Assembly (NCBI RefSeq): GCF_011043525.1
Contig: NZ_JAAKGO010000005.1
Location: 1 to 64,000, forward strand
Length of the DNA: 64,000 nucleotides
Source of the DNA: Sphingobacterium sp. SGG-5
GTDB lineage: Bacteria; Bacteroidota; Bacteroidia; Sphingobacteriales; Sphingobacteriaceae
Reading direction: 5' to 3'
Position numbers and translations under genes: made by a program. How positions within the stretch are numbered: the first letter of the stretch is position 1; every line of letters begins with the position of its first letter. Below the pieces are notes generated by a model, which saw only the letters and a program-made list of their open reading frames with translations, searched no databases and had not been told where the DNA came from. Below, one piece after another: positions 8,791 to 18,503 of the stretch.

Positions 8791-10420
8791 ACCTCAAGCC
8801 TTTCAATTGTTTCTGAATTTCAGCATCCAACTTATTCCCTTCTTTAAAAAGCTCAGCCAATCGGCTTTCAAAGCCATTCATTTTATCAGCAAATGCCTCC
8901 GGCGTGATATCCACATACTCTATCTTCACTTCAAAATATTGACCTGCAGAGAAGCTATAGTTTTTCGACTTGATTTCATCGGCATTGACGACCACGCTCA
9001 AGTCTTCTACGACTTCTATATTATGGAAGGTGTTGACAATCTTTGCTTCTTCGTCAGGTGTGAGTTTGGTACGTTGATTTTTAACTTCCTTTACAGTTTC
9101 GCCCAATTTACTCGCATCCATCAACACGATCCGTTCTTTGCCTGCTTGTTTATCTATGAAAATCACCGAAACATTGGTACTAGTACTGGCAAAAATATTG
9201 CTTGGCATACTCACCACGCCTTGAAGCCAACCTTTATCAACCAGTCTTTCACGAATTTTCCTTTCTATGCCGCTTTGTGCTGTGATAAACCCAGTCGGCA
9301 CCACAATAGCGGCTTTCCCGGTATCGCTTAGACTGTGCATAATATGTTGGATAAATAGCAAATAGATTTCCATCTTTTCAGGCTCTTTGGGTTTTACCTT
9401 CGGAATACCCGCAAAAAAACGTTCTTTGAAGCGATCGGTATCTAGATTCTCTCTAAAATCCGAAAAATTCAATTTAAAGGGTGGGTTGGAAACGATGTAG
9501 TCAAATTTTAACTTTTCTAAATAATAAGGTTCTGATATAGTATTAGTTCTAATAACATTCGGAATGCTATGCGTCAAATTATTCAAGATCAAATTCAAAC
9601 GCATCAGCGTACTCGACTTCTGCGAGATGTCTTCCGAATAAATGGTACATCGATCGTCGCCAATATTATGTGCCAAGGACATCAATAAGGATCCCGATCC
9701 TACACTAGGGTCATAACAGCGGACTTTCTTCACATCACCCTCTACCAATATATTGGCAATGATACGTGCTACCGCATTCGGGGTATAATATTCGGCATAT
9801 GTACGACCAGCGTCGGAGTTGTAATCCTTAATAAGGTACTCAAAAATATCTTTAAAGAAATCGTATTTTCCAGCAAAGTAGTCTTCAAAACTCTCTTCAA
9901 AACTAAATTCAAACAATTTGTTGATCAGCGCTTTGCAGAAGTCATCACGTTGTGAAGTATCCTTTATGTAGTCAAATTTATCGAATAAAGTATCTTTTGC
10001 CCCAGACGATGATTTGATAGAAAACACATCCGCATTCTCGATACTAATATCCCTTAAGGTGTCGTCAAACGTTTTGGCGAAGTCGTCGGAGTTTTGGATG
10101 TTGTACAAGTGAGAAATCAGTTGATGAGGCTTCAGGCGGGGGACATTTTCATCCAATAAGTCCATCAATAACTCATACTGATCAATATCGCTATCATATA
10201 GCTTTTTCAAGTTCCGATAAAACTCCTTATTATCGACCAATTCAGGTCTCAGTCTTTTGACTTCAAATCGGAATTTGTCATTTAAAAACTTATACAAAAA
10301 AACTTGTGTTATGATTTTATATTCGTCGCCATCATTTCCCAAACCGTAATTAGCACATACGCTTTTCAGACTGTCAATGAGCTGTTTGGTTTTTGTGGTA
10401 TAGGTAATATCGTGTGTCAT
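8783..10420 (-). CDS. hsdM: Type I DNA N6-adenine methyltransferase subunit
   Basis: Modification subunit that, together with HsdS, methylates adenine at the recognition site. The N-terminal HsdM helical domain (LIDSLKSVCANYGLGNDG) is followed by SAM motif I (YDPSVGSGSLLMSLA) and the catalytic NPPF (FDYIVSNPPFKLNF) typical of N6-adenine methylases. Its 545 residues match the family length. It begins 3 nt after hsdR ends and overlaps hsdS by 8 nt. All key motifs are intact, so host DNA should be methylated at one bipartite site. Confidence 0.95.
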   Translation of the reverse strand: MTHDITYTTKTKQLIDSLKSVCANYGLGNDGDEYKIITQVFLYKFLNDKFRFEVKRLRPELVDNKEFYRNLKKLYDSDIDQYELLMDLLDENVPRLKPHQLISHLYNIQNSDDFAKTFDDTLRDISIENADVFSIKSSSGAKDTLFDKFDYIKDTSQRDDFCKALINKLFEFSFEESFEDYFAGKYDFFKDIFEYLIKDYNSDAGRTYAEYYTPNAVARIIANILVEGDVKKVRCYDPSVGSGSLLMSLAHNIGDDRCTIYSEDISQKSSTLMRLNLILNNLTHSIPNVIRTNTISEPYYLEKLKFDYIVSNPPFKLNFSDFRENLDTDRFKERFFAGIPKVKPKEPEKMEIYLLFIQHIMHSLSDTGKAAIVVPTGFITAQSGIERKIRERLVDKGWLQGVVSMPSNIFASTSTNVSVIFIDKQAGKERIVLMDASKLGETVKEVKNQRTKLTPDEEAKIVNTFHNIEVVEDLSVVVNADEIKSKNYSFSAGQYFEVKIEYVDITPEAFADKMNGFESRLAELFKEGNKLDAEIQKQLKGLRYE

Positions 10421-10423
10421 GTT

Positions 10424-13400
10424 TTATATATTTCCGCGTAATTGGTAATATTCTTTCCCAATCAAATTACTTATGTTTTGACGCGTGGTAGCGTCCAGTT
10501 CCATTTTTTCTTTCACTACAAACTGTTGAGCGACTAATTTGACGACATAACGGTCGAACCATGCTTGGTTCTCCAAGATGTCCTCTTGCCCTTCCAGTTT
10601 TTCATCCACTTCGAGCTTCACTTGCATCAGCGCACGGTGCAACTGCATTTCTTTAGCCGATAAACTTCCTTTTTCGGTCAAACGTTTGTGGATACGTGCA
10701 TATTTTTCATCATGATTGTACTTTGCTCGTAACAACGCATTTTTACGGTTGAGCTCTTTGGCTTGATCGTAGATCTGGCGAAGCAATTGCATGTTTTCCA
10801 CCATATCCTCCTGATTGGTTTCCGACAGGTTTTTCTTTCGAAAGATTCTTTCCAGCTCTTCTTTTAAACTAATAAAAGCTGGGTCGCCGGTGTCGAAATT
10901 TTGCTGTAAGGCTTCTCTTGTTTTACGAAGTTGGTCTTTGTATTCATCCGCTAAGCGCAATTCTTCTTCACCTATTTTAATAAATTGGAAAACGATATCT
11001 TCCAGTGCGGCGTCTAACAGGTTACGGGTTTCATCACTGCTCTCTAGGCTTTCTACAAAGTTTAGATTATCCAATCGGCTTTGCGCTTCCAAGAGTAAGC
11101 GGTTCAGCACGGCAAAGTCCACTAATTCTCCAAGACCTTCATAGCCATTAATCGCAATAATGTTTTTCAGCTCCTTGGCCGTACGTAATGCCTTGACCAA
11201 TCGTATCAACTCATGTTTGTCGTGTATCGCTGCAATTTGTTGGGAGAAAATTTCCCGATTTTGCGTGTCGTAATGAAATAATGTTTCTTGGATTTCATTT
11301 ATTTCGGTGCGGATTTCGGCTTCGGACTTGAATAAATGTGAATACATTTCCATCTCATCACCCAATTGTTCCTGCAATTCCTGAAAATACAATTGGTTGG
11401 TGCGGTCAAATGCCTTTGAAATGTCAGCAAAATCTACGACGTAGCCATATTGATAATTTTTATAGGGACGGTTTACACGCGTCAATGTCTGCAACAAATT
11501 ATGATCCTGGATAACTCGGGCCAAATACAGCTTTTTCAATCGTTTGGCATCAAAGCCAGTCAATAGCATATTGTAAACAAATAGAATATCTATCTTCCCG
11601 CTTTTGAAGGCTTCGATCAAATCTTTGCGGATCTGCTTATCATTCTCGTCATGTAATATTAAAGCGGCAGTCAGGTTTTCTTCTCGTCTATCTCCATAGG
11701 GTACTCCGGGATCAGCAGCTATGGACAAATTCTGAACATGGATCTCTTGTTGGCCATACTTTTCTTCAAATAACTGGAACAGCATTTTAGCTTGTTTGGA
11801 CGAATCACAAACCACCATTCCGCCGAGCGTTTCATCCCTCCAGTAATCCCTGAAATCCTCAATGTCTTTGGCGATATAATCTAACAATCCTTGTGCAAAT
11901 CTTCGATCAGCATATACATCAGACGCTTTGATATCACCTCTGAGCACTTTGATCTGCTCCATCACTTCCTTCATCTCCATTTTGAAGCTGCCTTCAATTT
12001 CTTCACGGATCAACCGTAAGGTATATCCGTCGGCAATGGACCGGTTGTAATAGTATTTATGGATATAATTACCGAAGAGTAACTTAGAGTCATATTCTTT
12101 CGCTACTTCCTTTAATAGTGGTGTACCCGTTAAAGCAATTTTCACCGCATTTTTGTCGGAATTAATCAGATTTGCTAAATAGTTGCCCTTTGGATTGTAG
12201 CTTCTGTGCGCCTCGTCTAAAAAGAAAATGCGCTGCGTATTGATATCGTACCCGATATCTTCAGGAACAGTAGAGTCTTCGCTGAATTTTTGAATATTAA
12301 CAACCGTGATTTCAGCTTGTCCACTATCGTTATGGATTGCACCAACCACCTTTAAATCTGCAATAAACTCTTGGCGGGAATTAACCTTATTGACTTTCAA
12401 CCCACGTTTAGCAAATTCATTGGAGGCTTGGATTAACAAATCTAATCGGTCTACAATAAAGTAAAACTTAGGAATAATGTGTTTCTTCTGATAATAGTCG
12501 GTAAGATGTTTTACATTGTAAAACGCCAAAGCAGTTTTTCCAGAACCTTGCGTATGCCATATGATTCCCTTCGTCTTTCCTTCCTCCAGTTTTGAAGCTA
12601 TCGCCATGGTTGCAAATACCTGAGGGTACCGCATAATGTGCTTTTGCAATCCGTTTTCTTCGCGAACATAGGCAATAGAATAACGTAAGAGGAAAGCCAA
12701 CCGCTCTCTGCTGAACAATGATGTTAGCATGCGGTGTGTAGGCGTATACGGCTCCTTGTTGGTTTTGAACTCCGGGCTGTGTTTGATGACCAGCAGGTTG
12801 TTATCTTTCAAAACAAAATTTTCCAGCTCATCAGACAGTACTAATAATTCCTGTTTTACCGGATAATCAGCATCTTCACGAAAATAATTGAAATGCAAAT
12901 CAGCATAGGCTGAAGTAGCATAGAAAGCCCCAAATACAGGTTCGACGATGCCATCTTCATATTCCATATTATTGGAAAACACCATCAACTGTGTCGCATT
13001 GGCAAATTTCCTGAAATGTTTTTGTTTGAAACGCGCGTGGATACGGCGTCGCTCTGCCAAAACGCCTTCCTTATTATGTGGTTTCTTTACCTCTACGAAT
13101 GCGAGTGGCATTCCGTTGATGAGCAAGGTTATATCTGGTCGAAATTCTTCATCTCCATTCTTGCAGATCAATTCAGTAGTGACGTGAAAACTATTATTGT
13201 TGAAATTTTTAAAATCAATCAGCTTAATGCCGGAAGTCGCTGTTAAGCGCTGGTAAAATTTTTCACCAATATCTTCATAATCAAGTTCCAAGCTTACTTC
13301 ATCCAATACTCTTTTTAACTCTTCCAGTTGAGTACTCGGATTGATTTTTTGCAAGCTTTCTAAAAATATCGACTCGAAAATATTGGTATCTTCTCTTCGA

Positions 13401-13492
13401 ATATGTTCTCTTAATGGAATATAGGTATAGCCCAACCTCATTAAATGAAGAAGTGCAGGAATTTTCACTCTTGAGTTTTCATTAAAGGCCAT
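10424..13492 (-). CDS. hsdR: Type I restriction endonuclease subunit
   Basis: Motor and nuclease subunit of the type I system. The N-terminal nuclease has the PD-(D/E)XK pattern, with an Asp in FRPDITLLING and EVKK in LAFVEVKKPHN (about residues 118-136). The SF2 translocase follows, with Walker A HTQGSGKTALAF near 312, the DEAH box FFLDEAHRS near 427, a TGTPLL motif, and motif VI near LLQTLTRVNRPYKNY. The C-terminal helical region binds the HsdM/HsdS core in this family. At 1022 residues it is complete. Its start codon overlaps the abiEii stop by 1 nt, so it is transcribed behind the AbiE pair. Confidence 0.95.
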   Translation of the reverse strand: MAFNENSRVKIPALLHLMRLGYTYIPLREHIRREDTNIFESIFLESLQKINPSTQLEELKRVLDEVSLELDYEDIGEKFYQRLTATSGIKLIDFKNFNNNSFHVTTELICKNGDEEFRPDITLLINGMPLAFVEVKKPHNKEGVLAERRRIHARFKQKHFRKFANATQLMVFSNNMEYEDGIVEPVFGAFYATSAYADLHFNYFREDADYPVKQELLVLSDELENFVLKDNNLLVIKHSPEFKTNKEPYTPTHRMLTSLFSRERLAFLLRYSIAYVREENGLQKHIMRYPQVFATMAIASKLEEGKTKGIIWHTQGSGKTALAFYNVKHLTDYYQKKHIIPKFYFIVDRLDLLIQASNEFAKRGLKVNKVNSRQEFIADLKVVGAIHNDSGQAEITVVNIQKFSEDSTVPEDIGYDINTQRIFFLDEAHRSYNPKGNYLANLINSDKNAVKIALTGTPLLKEVAKEYDSKLLFGNYIHKYYYNRSIADGYTLRLIREEIEGSFKMEMKEVMEQIKVLRGDIKASDVYADRRFAQGLLDYIAKDIEDFRDYWRDETLGGMVVCDSSKQAKMLFQLFEEKYGQQEIHVQNLSIAADPGVPYGDRREENLTAALILHDENDKQIRKDLIEAFKSGKIDILFVYNMLLTGFDAKRLKKLYLARVIQDHNLLQTLTRVNRPYKNYQYGYVVDFADISKAFDRTNQLYFQELQEQLGDEMEMYSHLFKSEAEIRTEINEIQETLFHYDTQNREIFSQQIAAIHDKHELIRLVKALRTAKELKNIIAINGYEGLGELVDFAVLNRLLLEAQSRLDNLNFVESLESSDETRNLLDAALEDIVFQFIKIGEEELRLADEYKDQLRKTREALQQNFDTGDPAFISLKEELERIFRKKNLSETNQEDMVENMQLLRQIYDQAKELNRKNALLRAKYNHDEKYARIHKRLTEKGSLSAKEMQLHRALMQVKLEVDEKLEGQEDILENQAWFDRYVVKLVAQQFVVKEKMELDATTRQNISNLIGKEYYQLRGNI

Positions 13493-14358
13493 TATATCGT
13501 ATCAAAGATTGTATTAAACAATAGTTCCAAATCCTTTTTAACCTCGTCAAAAGCGGGCAACTTTTTGATAGAAATTTGATGCCCCAAACTTGTTTTCCAT
13601 GCTCGTTTAACCGTGTTTTCACTTTTTGCATTCATGAGCTGATCTACACCAGAAAATTCAAGTCCTTTAAATGCCATTTTTTCTAAGAAAGCCTGTTTGA
13701 TTTCTGTCCAAGGCAGATCATTGACATGTTTGGATAAATACCATATATCATAATAGTCGCGAGGTGCTGTATACGAACGTTGTATTAAAGCTCTTAACTT
13801 TTCAGACAACACTTCTCGTATATCATAACAGGCAATTGCGTCTACTGCAGAACTCAGCTGATCGGAATAATCATGATAAACCGTTTTCAAGGTCGGTTCG
13901 AACAGCATCTTCTCGTACAGAATAATTTCGATCTTAATGGAAGTATTCCATCGGGCAGGATTCGGCGGAATTTGATCTTTGGAATGATCGGATCCCCAAA
14001 ACTTTACAACGGCAGCATATCCAGTAGGCATATCATTGTGCCGAAGATTGGTCAGCTTTTCCAAATGTAATTGCATTCCAGTACGTTCTTGTACTAATGA
14101 CATGATTTGCCGCAACAAATCTTCATCCAATTGAAAATCTGGATTGATGGATGTAAAATCTAAATCTTCTGAAAAACGATAATCCGGGATATAACATTTT
14201 CGTAAACATGTCCCTCCTTTGAATATTAACGTTTCTCTGCAGGAATCTATCGAAAATATAGCATCGACAAAATGACCCAATACCCAATCCTTGTCGATGG
14301 TACTTCTGGACACTTCGTGTTCCAATGCTTTTTTTTCTATTTCCTTTTTCAGTATCAT
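13492..14358 (-). CDS. abiEii: AbiEii nucleotidyltransferase toxin
   Basis: Toxin of a type IV (AbiE) toxin-antitoxin pair, 288 residues, with a DNA-polymerase-beta-like nucleotidyltransferase fold. The motifs are FKGGTCLRKCY (the GS-like motif) and RFSEDLDFTS (the DxD motif). The later region contains RALIQRSYTAPRDYYDIWYL, a conserved block of this family. AbiEii-type toxins transfer nucleotides to RNA, and MenT relatives act on tRNA. The gene begins directly after the abiEi stop with no gap and touches the hsdR start, tying the toxin pair to the restriction genes. Confidence 0.9.
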   Translation of the reverse strand: MILKKEIEKKALEHEVSRSTIDKDWVLGHFVDAIFSIDSCRETLIFKGGTCLRKCYIPDYRFSEDLDFTSINPDFQLDEDLLRQIMSLVQERTGMQLHLEKLTNLRHNDMPTGYAAVVKFWGSDHSKDQIPPNPARWNTSIKIEIILYEKMLFEPTLKTVYHDYSDQLSSAVDAIACYDIREVLSEKLRALIQRSYTAPRDYYDIWYLSKHVNDLPWTEIKQAFLEKMAFKGLEFSGVDQLMNAKSENTVKRAWKTSLGHQISIKKLPAFDEVKKDLELLFNTIFDTI

Positions 14359-15159
14359 TTAGTATTGCTTATTGGATATGTCTAACAATTCTTCGCGGCT
14401 GATATTCAATCTTAATCGCCATTCCGCAACAAATTCACCTTCTTCCAATCCCTGGGGATCAAACAAATTATATTTATTTTTTACCTGCATCTTGGCAAAA
14501 TCAATAAAAGATTCCATGCCTGTAATTTGTAGAAGTTCAACCAAATAGCCAATTCGTTTGGTAACCGCTATATTATTCACAGCCTTGCAATACTCGACTA
14601 ATTTAGTGGGTTGCATTTGCGCCTGACCAACTGCTCTAATCAATTCCGCATAGCCCCCAGAATGTTGAGGTAGATCAAAGCAATCGACTATTGTTTTCTC
14701 TACATCGGTTATTGGGTACTGAAGGTTACCATAACCATTGTGTATGATTCCTGTTTTTTTATTTGCTGCTATCCTAACGAATTTATAAGAAGTGCCTAAG
14801 ATTGATTTATCGTACTTTTTATGTGTCGTTTGAATAAAAACCGTATTGGAGAACTGTTCTGTCAATCCATGTAAATTCAATGCAGACCAATACGCGACAG
14901 CACTATTTTCAGCAACAAAAGTACCTATGACATATTCGTCCCGAAAACCTTGTTTGCAAAATTTGCCTTTTTCTATTCGCACAAGTAGTTCCTTATCGAC
15001 TAGATTCTCTAGGATTTCACTTAAGTTGTCAAACTTTTGTTCTAGCAACTGCTCAATTTCGGAGAATTTGAACAACTGTATTTCATAGTCGTCCAGCAAT
15101 TTCAAGAACTCCAGTTGAGGTTTTGTGAGATGTTCTGATATATAAACGCTGTCTGCCAT
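14359..15159 (-). CDS. abiEi: AbiEi antitoxin/transcriptional regulator
   Basis: Antitoxin of the AbiE pair, 266 residues. The N-terminus is a winged-helix domain (LLDDYEIQLFKFSEIEQLL through VRIEKGKF). The C-terminal AbiEi domain has YWSALNLHGLTEQ, TTHKK, and the conserved YPITDVEKTIVDCFDLPQHSGGYAEL block (about residues 165-190). Family antitoxins repress their own promoter by binding inverted repeats. Here a 14-bp-arm inverted repeat lies 12 nt upstream of the start codon. As the first gene of the operon, its repression would govern all eight genes downstream. Confidence 0.9.
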   Translation of the reverse strand: MADSVYISEHLTKPQLEFLKLLDDYEIQLFKFSEIEQLLEQKFDNLSEILENLVDKELLVRIEKGKFCKQGFRDEYVIGTFVAENSAVAYWSALNLHGLTEQFSNTVFIQTTHKKYDKSILGTSYKFVRIAANKKTGIIHNGYGNLQYPITDVEKTIVDCFDLPQHSGGYAELIRAVGQAQMQPTKLVEYCKAVNNIAVTKRIGYLVELLQITGMESFIDFAKMQVKNKYNLFDPQGLEEGEFVAEWRLRLNISREELLDISNKQY

Positions 15160-15359
15160 ATTACCTTTTGTGGAACGATAAGACCTAAAAATTGGGTCTT
15201 ATCGTTCCTCGATTGGTAAAGATAAGGAACAATTATCCAGAAAACAACGTTTAATACTAAATCTCAATAGCCACTTTGACTAAACGAAAGCGTACCAGAT
15301 TATTAATATTTTTAAGATGTATATTCCAATTGATTATCTTAATACCAAAATAAAAACAA
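15160..15359. promoter_or_regulatory. Divergent promoter region of the defence operon and the primase-helicase
   Basis: This 200-bp gap separates minus-strand abiEi from the plus-strand primase-helicase, so it must hold both promoters. It is AT-rich. Besides the strong inverted repeat at 15172-15208, a weaker pair TTAAGAT (15312-15318) and ATCTTAA (15336-15342) lies just before the primase-helicase start. No clear TAnnTTTG box stands out. Confidence 0.45.
15172..15208. promoter_or_regulatory. Inverted repeat upstream of abiEi, likely operator
   Basis: GGAACGATAAGACC at 15172-15185 and its exact reverse complement at 15195-15208 enclose a 9-nt centre. The repeat begins 12 nt from the abiEi start codon. 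AbiEi antitoxins in characterised AbiE systems bind inverted repeats in their own promoter, which makes this the best candidate operator. In RNA it could instead fold into a hairpin in the 5' leader. Confidence 0.6.
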
Positions 15360-18329
15360 GTGGAATTCAGTAACGACGACGTAATCTATCTTCTCAACCT
15401 TTTTAAAGGTCGCGAAGACGTATTTGCTTTACGCTGGGAGAAGGGAAATAAAAGCGGGTACATGCCGGCCTATAGCTATGATCCATACCATTATCGACTA
15501 CATAAAGCTAATGGCGGTAGTTTTCAAAGCTATAGTCACAAAACTTACCTGCCACTGTCAGAAATAGAAATTACGAAACATCTTAACGGCCTTCAGCAGA
15601 TCGGAATTTATCCACTGTTGCAAGATAACACTTCTTGGTTTTTAGTGGCTGATTTCGATAAATCCGATTGGCAACAACACGCTTTGAAATTTCTCGAAGC
15701 ATGTACAGCCAAAAATATCCCTGCCTATCTCGAACGGTCCCGTTCTGGCAATGGTGCACATGTCTGGATTTTCTTTGAGAGACCATATCCAGCAGCCAAA
15801 AGTCGTAAGTTATTTATGCATATCTTAGAAGGATGCGGTGCTTTCTCGCCATTTGATAAAAGCTCCAGCTTTGACCGTTTGTTTCCAAATCAAGATTATT
15901 TGTCTGGCAAAGGTTTAGGAAATCTAATTGCAATGCCCTTATTTTTACCTGCCGTACAGAATGGCAACAGTTCCTTTATCGATCCCAAAACGATGGATCC
16001 ATTTCCTGATCAAATCGCATATTTAAAAGAAATTAAAAGAGTGAGTTTGGATTACCTAGAGGAGCTGTTCAATCAAACAGGAGGAAGTAAAGAAAGCTAT
16101 GTACCCGTTGTTGATGGAAAACTTAAAATCACCCTGAGCAATTCGATCCGTATAAATAGTCACGCTATACCATTTGTACTCATCAATTTTTTGAAGGAGC
16201 AACTTAATTTTGCTAATTCAGCCTTTATCATCAAGAAAAAGTCAGGGAGAAGCACTTTTGAAACACCTAGGTTCTTTAAATTGATCGATGAAATCGAAAA
16301 TGAAATCCTTATCCCAAGAGGGTTTATCGGGAAATTGCTGCGTTTCTGTAGAGAATCACAGGTAACACATGACTTTGTTGATAATAGACGTGAGCTCCCG
16401 ACAATCCAATTTTCTTTTAATGCCGCGTTACGAAAGCATCAGACCAATGCTGTCGCCGCAGTAGAAAAAAAGGATTTCGGTGTGATCGTTGCTCCACCAG
16501 GAACAGGAAAAACTGTTATCGGTCTGAAAATTATTGCAGACAAACAACAACCTGCACTTATTGTCGTGCATCGTAAGCAATTATTAGATCAATGGGTGGA
16601 GCGTATAGAATCATTCCTAGGGATACCGAAGAAAGAAATTGGGATTATAGGCCAGGGGAAAGCAAAATTGGGTGCTGATAAAATAACCGTTGCAACGATA
16701 CAAAGTCTTCCAAAACATATTGAAACAATTCAGGACAAATTTGGTGCGATCTTAATCGACGAGTGTCATCATATTCCGGCGGAATCTTATCGTGCCACCG
16801 TCGGAAAACTAAACAGTGTTTATTGCTACGGTCTCACAGCGACTCCTTTTCGGAAATATAATGATGATAAATTGATCTTCACCTATCTCGGTGATATCAT
16901 TACAGAAATCCGACCAGAGGAAATTGAAGATTACAAAAGGGCAAATATCATCATACGGAATACCACACTCCATGTTCCCTATAATTCTAAAACCGACAGT
17001 TTCGAAACACTCTCCCAAATTCTAATTCATGATACAGCAAGAAACCGATTAATAGTAGACGATGTATCCGCAGAGCTAAATCAAGGAAAAAAGGCGGTTA
17101 TAATTACCGAAAGAAAAGAACATATCGAAACGCTAAATCTATTGCTAAAATCCAATTATGAAACCATAACGCTCAGCGGAGATGATTCAGATAGCAGTAA
17201 GAAAGCGAAATGGAAAACATTGTCAGAAGGGAATTTTCAAGTACTGATTACGACAGGTCAATATTTTGGAGAGGGTTCGGATATTCAGCATATCAGCACA
17301 CTACTTTTGGCCTATCCCTTTGCTTTCCATGGAAAATTGATACAATACATCGGTCGCGTGCAGCGAGCCGAGATAAATCCGACAATATACGACTATCGGG
17401 ATATACAGATCGATTACCTAGACAAGATGTTTCTCAAACGAAATATCTATTACCGTAAAATCGCCAAACAAGCGACACTTTTTGATGAACCAACAGTGGA
17501 CTATAACGCTCAAGTTGGTCATCTATTCAGTTTAGAAAAGATGACCAAGATCCCCATTGAAGACCTATCGTTCCATTATGGCCATGTGGCCTTTACCTTC
17601 AAAGTGGAAGAGATGCATACGGTTTTGGAATTTCAAATCGAAAATTTGGAGATTAGGCCTGAGTTTGAGGTTTTAAAACCTTACTTTATCAAGATACTGA
17701 AATCTAAAAACATCAACGTTCAGTTAAACGCTGAATTTGAATACGGAAAACTGGTCGCACAAATCGCTACTTCCGACGATATAGAACGAATAAATAAAGA
17801 AATTGTGGAAGGTGTAAAATTTCAGTTTCTGAACAAGGGGCTATTAAGCAAGCTGCCTTTTCAAAAGCAAAGTATATTGACTTCGGACCAGTTGCAAAAT
17901 GGCGAGACTGTATACGCAAACGCAGACGAATTACTATCTGAAATACTTAAACTACGAAAATACAAGCATTCTCGACAAGTTCAATTCTTAGCCGATCAAC
18001 ACCTGAGCAGTATTATGAAGATTAGGTTCGTGCTTAGTCCCTTTGCATTTGTATTTCTACTATCGGGAGACAGCCAGTACCACATCATCCTTGAAACCCT
18101 AGATACAGAGGAGGCCACTTATATCTGGCACACAGATAAAAATAAAACCGTGTTGAAAGACGCTGTTGCGATGATAGATAAAGATCTCCAGATTATTCGT
18201 GAAAAAGGTAGACAGGCTTTCTTAGAAAACCATACTCCCGAAAGATTTAGTCGTATCCTTCATGACTACAGCGATCCGGATAGAGGTTTTATCCTTTGGA
18301 AATCGATGTTGGAGGAATCTATCTTTTAG
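15360..18329 (+). CDS. TOTE-type primase-helicase
   Basis: Protein of 989 residues with a GTG start. Residues about 1-260 form an archaeo-eukaryotic primase domain of the TOTE conflict-system type: the acidic motif LVADFDKSDW near 100 and SGNGAHVWIFFE near 130, which matches the primase SxH motif. An SF2 helicase core follows: Walker A VAPPGTGKTVIG near 380, VVHRKQLLDQW, the DECH box ILIDECHHIP near 467, and GLTATPFRK. Motif VI is represented by LIQYIGRVQRAE near 665. The last 270 residues are an uncharacterised domain. No restriction-nuclease signature was found. It is divergent from the abiEi-hsd operon. A defence role is inferred from domains and location. Confidence 0.75.
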   Translation: MEFSNDDVIYLLNLFKGREDVFALRWEKGNKSGYMPAYSYDPYHYRLHKANGGSFQSYSHKTYLPLSEIEITKHLNGLQQIGIYPLLQDNTSWFLVADFDKSDWQQHALKFLEACTAKNIPAYLERSRSGNGAHVWIFFERPYPAAKSRKLFMHILEGCGAFSPFDKSSSFDRLFPNQDYLSGKGLGNLIAMPLFLPAVQNGNSSFIDPKTMDPFPDQIAYLKEIKRVSLDYLEELFNQTGGSKESYVPVVDGKLKITLSNSIRINSHAIPFVLINFLKEQLNFANSAFIIKKKSGRSTFETPRFFKLIDEIENEILIPRGFIGKLLRFCRESQVTHDFVDNRRELPTIQFSFNAALRKHQTNAVAAVEKKDFGVIVAPPGTGKTVIGLKIIADKQQPALIVVHRKQLLDQWVERIESFLGIPKKEIGIIGQGKAKLGADKITVATIQSLPKHIETIQDKFGAILIDECHHIPAESYRATVGKLNSVYCYGLTATPFRKYNDDKLIFTYLGDIITEIRPEEIEDYKRANIIIRNTTLHVPYNSKTDSFETLSQILIHDTARNRLIVDDVSAELNQGKKAVIITERKEHIETLNLLLKSNYETITLSGDDSDSSKKAKWKTLSEGNFQVLITTGQYFGEGSDIQHISTLLLAYPFAFHGKLIQYIGRVQRAEINPTIYDYRDIQIDYLDKMFLKRNIYYRKIAKQATLFDEPTVDYNAQVGHLFSLEKMTKIPIEDLSFHYGHVAFTFKVEEMHTVLEFQIENLEIRPEFEVLKPYFIKILKSKNINVQLNAEFEYGKLVAQIATSDDIERINKEIVEGVKFQFLNKGLLSKLPFQKQSILTSDQLQNGETVYANADELLSEILKLRKYKHSRQVQFLADQHLSSIMKIRFVLSPFAFVFLLSGDSQYHIILETLDTEEATYIWHTDKNKTVLKDAVAMIDKDLQIIREKGRQAFLENHTPERFSRILHDYSDPDRGFILWKSMLEESIF

Positions 18330-18503
18330 GATAGACAATTCAGAGATCATTTGTTAAACTGGTTACTCTCCGATAGTTTTCTTCTTGAGTTTAGGTTATA
18401 TACTAAAGATGGCGATCAACGCCGTTAACTAATAAATTTGGACATAAGTCATCTATTTAAAGCACTTACGATTGGTAAAAAAATCCCACTTAAACTTTGA
18501 AAA

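Noticed and set aside
13016..13246. Plus-strand reading frames inside hsdR
   Set aside because: They are antisense to well-conserved HsdR sequence and match no family.
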